Below are positions 5,824 through 8,103 of a DNA stretch of 8,103 nt, in pieces. Origin of the DNA: Pseudomonadota bacterium (lineage in GTDB: Bacteria; Pseudomonadota; Gammaproteobacteria; Burkholderiales; Burkholderiaceae_D); the NCBI GenBank assembly GCA_018241865.1, contig JAFECY010000007.1, positions 1 through 8,103 of the forward strand, read 5' to 3'. A program made the translations under genes and the position numbers. The notes under the pieces are model-generated. The model saw only the letters and a list, made by a program, of their open reading frames with translations, searched no databases and had not been told where the DNA came from. Numbering within the stretch: position 1 is the stretch's first letter; every line of letters begins with the position of its first letter.

Positions 5824-7372
5824 ACAACGTCCAGTTACGATTGCGGATCCGTTCCAGCAGCAGGCGCAGATCCGGTTCTAGGCGACGGTCTTCCTCGACC
5901 GGACGAATATCGGCTTCCAGAGCCTGCATCATCTCCTGCAGCGCCGGCGTCAAGGCTGCCGACGGGTTGCACTTGCAACGCAGCCAGACGCCCTGGCGCA
6001 CGGTAATCAGCAAAGCCGCCACCACTTGCTCCGTCAGCTCCAGCACGCGCAGGCAATCGCGGGCGGCAATCGTGCCCATGCTGACCTTGTCCTGGTTGTG
6101 GCATTCGGTCGAACGCGAGAACACCGAAGCCGGCATGGTCAGCTTGAGCGCTTCCGCCGTCCAAGCCGAGGCGCTGATCTGCAAGGCCTTCAGACCGTGA
6201 TTGATGGTCGCGCGCGGCCCTTCCATGCCGGACAGATTGGCCGGTAAACCGTGGTTGTAACGGCTATCGACCATCAACGCCATCTGGCGGTCGAGCAAAT
6301 CGGCCAGATTGGCCACGGCGTTTTTCATGCTGTCCATCGCGAAGGCGATATGGCCGCCGTAAAAGTGGCCGCCATGCAGAATGTGCTCGCCTTCGGCATC
6401 GATGATCGGATTGTCGTTGGCGCTGTTGAGTTCGTTTTCGATGAATTGCCGCAGCCACGGCAGCGCATCGCCCAGCACGCCGATCACATGCGGTGCGCAA
6501 CGGATCGAATAACGGTCTTGCAAACGCTTGCCATTGCGCGGCGGCTCGTTGCTCGATAAATCTGCGCGCAACCAAGCGGCGACCTGCTGTTGGCCAGGAT
6601 GCGGTTTGACCGAGAACAAAGTTTCATTGAAGTGGTGCGCATTGCCATCCAAGGCAAACGATGCCAACGCGGTAATCCGCGTGCTGAGCCGCACCAGATA
6701 TTCGGCGCGTGTGTAAGCCAGACAAGCCAGACCGGTCATGACCGCCGTGCCATTCATGATTGCCAGCCCTTCTTTCGGCCGCAACTTGAGCGGCGTGATG
6801 CCGGCATCGGCCAGTGCCTGAGCGGCGCTCACCTGCACACCATCGCGCCACACTTCGCGGTCGCCACACAAAACAGCGGCCAGATAGGACAAGGGCGTCA
6901 AGTCGCCGCTAGCGCCGACCGAACCTTCGGAAGGCATCAGCGGCAACAGATCGTGTTTCAACAAGCGCTCAATCTGTTCCAGCAGATCGACGCTCACGCC
7001 GGAAAAACCCTTGCACAGCGAAGCCAAACGCGCCGCCATGATGGCGCGGGTTTGCGCCGGCGTGAAGTGCTGGCCCAAACCACAACCATGATAGGAATAC
7101 AGATGATGCGGCAATTCGGCCACCAATTCCGGCGGCACCGTGACCGTGCAGGAATCGCCGTAGCCGGTGGTGACACCGTAAATGGTGCCGTCTTCGCGCA
7201 AGACTTTTTCCAAGAAATCGGCACCACGCGCGATGGCGGCGCGGAACGCCGGCGCATCGGATAACACGGCGTGCGCGGCACCTTCGGCGATATCGACGAT
7301 ATTTTCTATCTGCAAGCGGCCCTGGTCGAATTGAACGGCACGCATGTCTTGTTTGCGATCAGCGGGTTGCAT
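5816..7372 (-). CDS. MIO-dependent aromatic amino acid ammonia-lyase (HAL/PAL/TAL family)
   Basis: A 518-residue protein of usual bacterial family length. The A154-S155-G156 triad in SVGASGDLTPL forms the MIO cofactor. Other family residues are Y65 and G66 (IYGVTTGYG), N207 (IMNGTA), Y288 and R291 (QDRYSIRC), F337 (GGHFYGG), and E423 and Q427 (STECHNQDKVSMG). The enzyme should remove ammonia from an aromatic amino acid to give an aryl acrylate: cinnamate, 4-coumarate or urocanate. The selectivity pair, aligned by eye with His89-Leu90 of Rhodobacter TAL and Ser-His of HutH, is Y94-H95, matching neither, so the substrate is open and an aminomutase cannot be excluded. No hut genes are present; the pigment operon favours Tyr or Phe as substrate and an aryl starter unit as product. 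ATG 7372 has AGGA 8 nt upstream and overlaps the acyltransferase gene by 14 nt, supporting it over Met10. Confidence 0.9.
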   Translation of the reverse strand: MQPADRKQDMRAVQFDQGRLQIENIVDIAEGAAHAVLSDAPAFRAAIARGADFLEKVLREDGTIYGVTTGYGDSCTVTVPPELVAELPHHLYSYHGCGLGQHFTPAQTRAIMAARLASLCKGFSGVSVDLLEQIERLLKHDLLPLMPSEGSVGASGDLTPLSYLAAVLCGDREVWRDGVQVSAAQALADAGITPLKLRPKEGLAIMNGTAVMTGLACLAYTRAEYLVRLSTRITALASFALDGNAHHFNETLFSVKPHPGQQQVAAWLRADLSSNEPPRNGKRLQDRYSIRCAPHVIGVLGDALPWLRQFIENELNSANDNPIIDAEGEHILHGGHFYGGHIAFAMDSMKNAVANLADLLDRQMALMVDSRYNHGLPANLSGMEGPRATINHGLKALQISASAWTAEALKLTMPASVFSRSTECHNQDKVSMGTIAARDCLRVLELTEQVVAALLITVRQGVWLRCKCNPSAALTPALQEMMQALEADIRPVEEDRRLEPDLRLLLERIRNRNWTLYA

Positions 7373-8103
7373 CGGTCTTGTCCTGTTCAGGTAAGTGCCA
7401 GAAATCGAAAAAATTAAACCATTGCAAAGGCGCGCGCCGACAATGGTGCGCTAGCCGATCTGCATATTCTTGCGCCAGTGCGGCCAGTGCCGTGCTGCGC
7501 TCCTTGCGCGGCAAGCGCACTGCATCGCGGAAACGCTCGACGTGAATTTCATGCCGGTTGCCGACGCGCATGCAGAACAACAAATAGACCGGACATTGCA
7601 GCAGGCTGGCCAGCACATACGGCCCAATCGGGAACGGCGCAGGCTGGCCGAGGAAGGATGCCGTCGTCATGTTCTGCCCCGGCAAAACCGGAATGCGGTC
7701 GCCGGCGATCACGACGTATTCACCGCGCGCCACACGTTCGTTGAGCAGCATGGCGGTGGCCGGCGACATCTCGGTGACTTGCAACAAATTGAGCTGGCTG
7801 GCTGGATCGAGTCGCGCCAACATGCGATTGAATTTTTGCGCGTGCTTGGTATGCACCAGCACCGTCATCTGTAAACCCGCACGTTGCTGCGCTAGGATGC
7901 GGCTCAGTTCCAGATTGCCGAAATGCGAACAGATAATCAAACCGCCGGTTTGGCGAGCGATGTCGTCACGCAAGACCTGCTCGCCGACATGTAGCACCTC
8001 GCGAGTATCGAACAACCCGCCCCACAGCCGCATCTTGTCGAGGATGCACTCGGCGAATGCGGCGAAATGCCGCAGCACCGCAAACCGTGTCGGCAAAGCA
8101 GCG
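7359..8103 (-). CDS. HtrB/LpxL-like lipid acyltransferase (partial, 5' end beyond window)
   Basis: The frame is open to the window edge, so about 247 C-terminal residues are seen; the TTG at 8096 need not be the start. The fragment has the lysophospholipid/lipid A acyltransferase pattern: H-F-G-N-L-E, the HX4E version of the catalytic HX4D/E motif, within GGLIICSHFGNLELSR; then GDRIPVLPGQN; then FLGQPAPFPIGPYVLASLL, the acceptor/membrane-surface region; and a C-terminal WFNFFDFW. These proteins act at the cytoplasmic face of the inner membrane and move an acyl chain from ACP to a lipid acceptor. In APE clusters the corresponding protein (ApeJ) is often a glycosyltransferase-acyltransferase fusion; whether a family 2 glycosyltransferase precedes this domain cannot be seen here. 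It may attach the polyene or a fatty acyl chain to the lipid anchor. The stop overlaps the ammonia-lyase start by 14 nt. Confidence 0.88.
   Translation of the reverse strand, partial: AALPTRFAVLRHFAAFAECILDKMRLWGGLFDTREVLHVGEQVLRDDIARQTGGLIICSHFGNLELSRILAQQRAGLQMTVLVHTKHAQKFNRMLARLDPASQLNLLQVTEMSPATAMLLNERVARGEYVVIAGDRIPVLPGQNMTTASFLGQPAPFPIGPYVLASLLQCPVYLLFCMRVGNRHEIHVERFRDAVRLPRKERSTALAALAQEYADRLAHHCRRAPLQWFNFFDFWHLPEQDKTDATR
7381..7384 (-). promoter_or_regulatory. Ribosome binding site of the ammonia-lyase gene
   Basis: The minus strand reads AGGA, 8 nt before ATG 7372, inside the acyltransferase reading frame. The alternative start at 7345 has no comparable site, so this supports the longer N-terminus. 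Confidence 0.5.

Noticed and set aside
5816..7372. Housekeeping HutH of histidine catabolism
   Set aside because: No hutU, hutI or hutG neighbour is present, the gene is embedded with overlaps in a polyketide operon, and the selectivity pair is not Ser-His.
1..8103. CRISPR arrays, tRNAs, insertion sequences, attachment sites, terminators
   Set aside because: The whole window is occupied by nine overlapping or abutting coding regions; I saw no spaced repeats, transposase motifs, tRNA-like folds or hairpin-plus-T-run between genes.

Overview
This 8.1 kb window is one unbroken stretch of nine co-directional genes, all on the minus strand (read from high to low coordinates). It is an internal piece of a type II polyketide / fatty-acid-like operon of the aryl polyene (APE) family, the group that makes membrane-anchored antioxidant pigments related to xanthomonadin and flexirubin. 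The gene order acyltransferase - [ammonia-lyase] - thioesterase - LolA-like carrier - MMPL exporter - lipoprotein - ketosynthase - dehydratase - ketoreductase matches, from memory, the apeJ-K-L-M-N-O-P-Q order of E. coli/Xenorhabdus APE clusters, with an aromatic amino acid ammonia-lyase inserted. The moderately high G+C content and protein style suggest a Gram-negative proteobacterium. I lean towards a betaproteobacterium such as an Oxalobacteraceae relative, but the window alone does not prove this.

Layout in transcription order: (1) 8103-7359, the 3' part of an HtrB/LpxL-like acyltransferase, cut by the window edge; (2) 7372-5816, a MIO-type HAL/PAL/TAL-family ammonia-lyase; (3) 5823-5398, a 4HBT hot-dog thioesterase; (4) 5401-4787, a secreted LolA-like carrier; (5) 4790-2400, a 12-helix RND/MMPL exporter with a TTG start; (6) 2415-1843, a LolB-like outer-membrane lipoprotein (DUF3261 type); (7) 1841-663, a FabF/FabB-type ketosynthase; (8) 661-209, a FabZ/FabA-like hot-dog dehydratase; (9) 212 to beyond base 1, the 5' part of a FabG-like ketoreductase. 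Neighbours overlap by 4-16 nt or are separated by 1 nt, so there is no intergenic region, promoter or terminator inside the window, and expression is probably one transcript with coupled translation.

Proposed pathway: the ammonia-lyase may supply an aryl acrylate starter (cinnamate or 4-coumarate). Ketosynthase, ketoreductase and dehydratase extend and unsaturate the ACP-bound chain. The thioesterase may release or edit it, and the acyltransferase may join it to a lipid-like partner. The MMPL pump, LolA-like periplasmic protein and LolB-like lipoprotein look like a dedicated export relay to the outer membrane. The ACPs, starter-activating ligase, second dehydratase and chain-length-factor/second ketosynthase expected in such a cluster are not in the window and should lie outside its ends.
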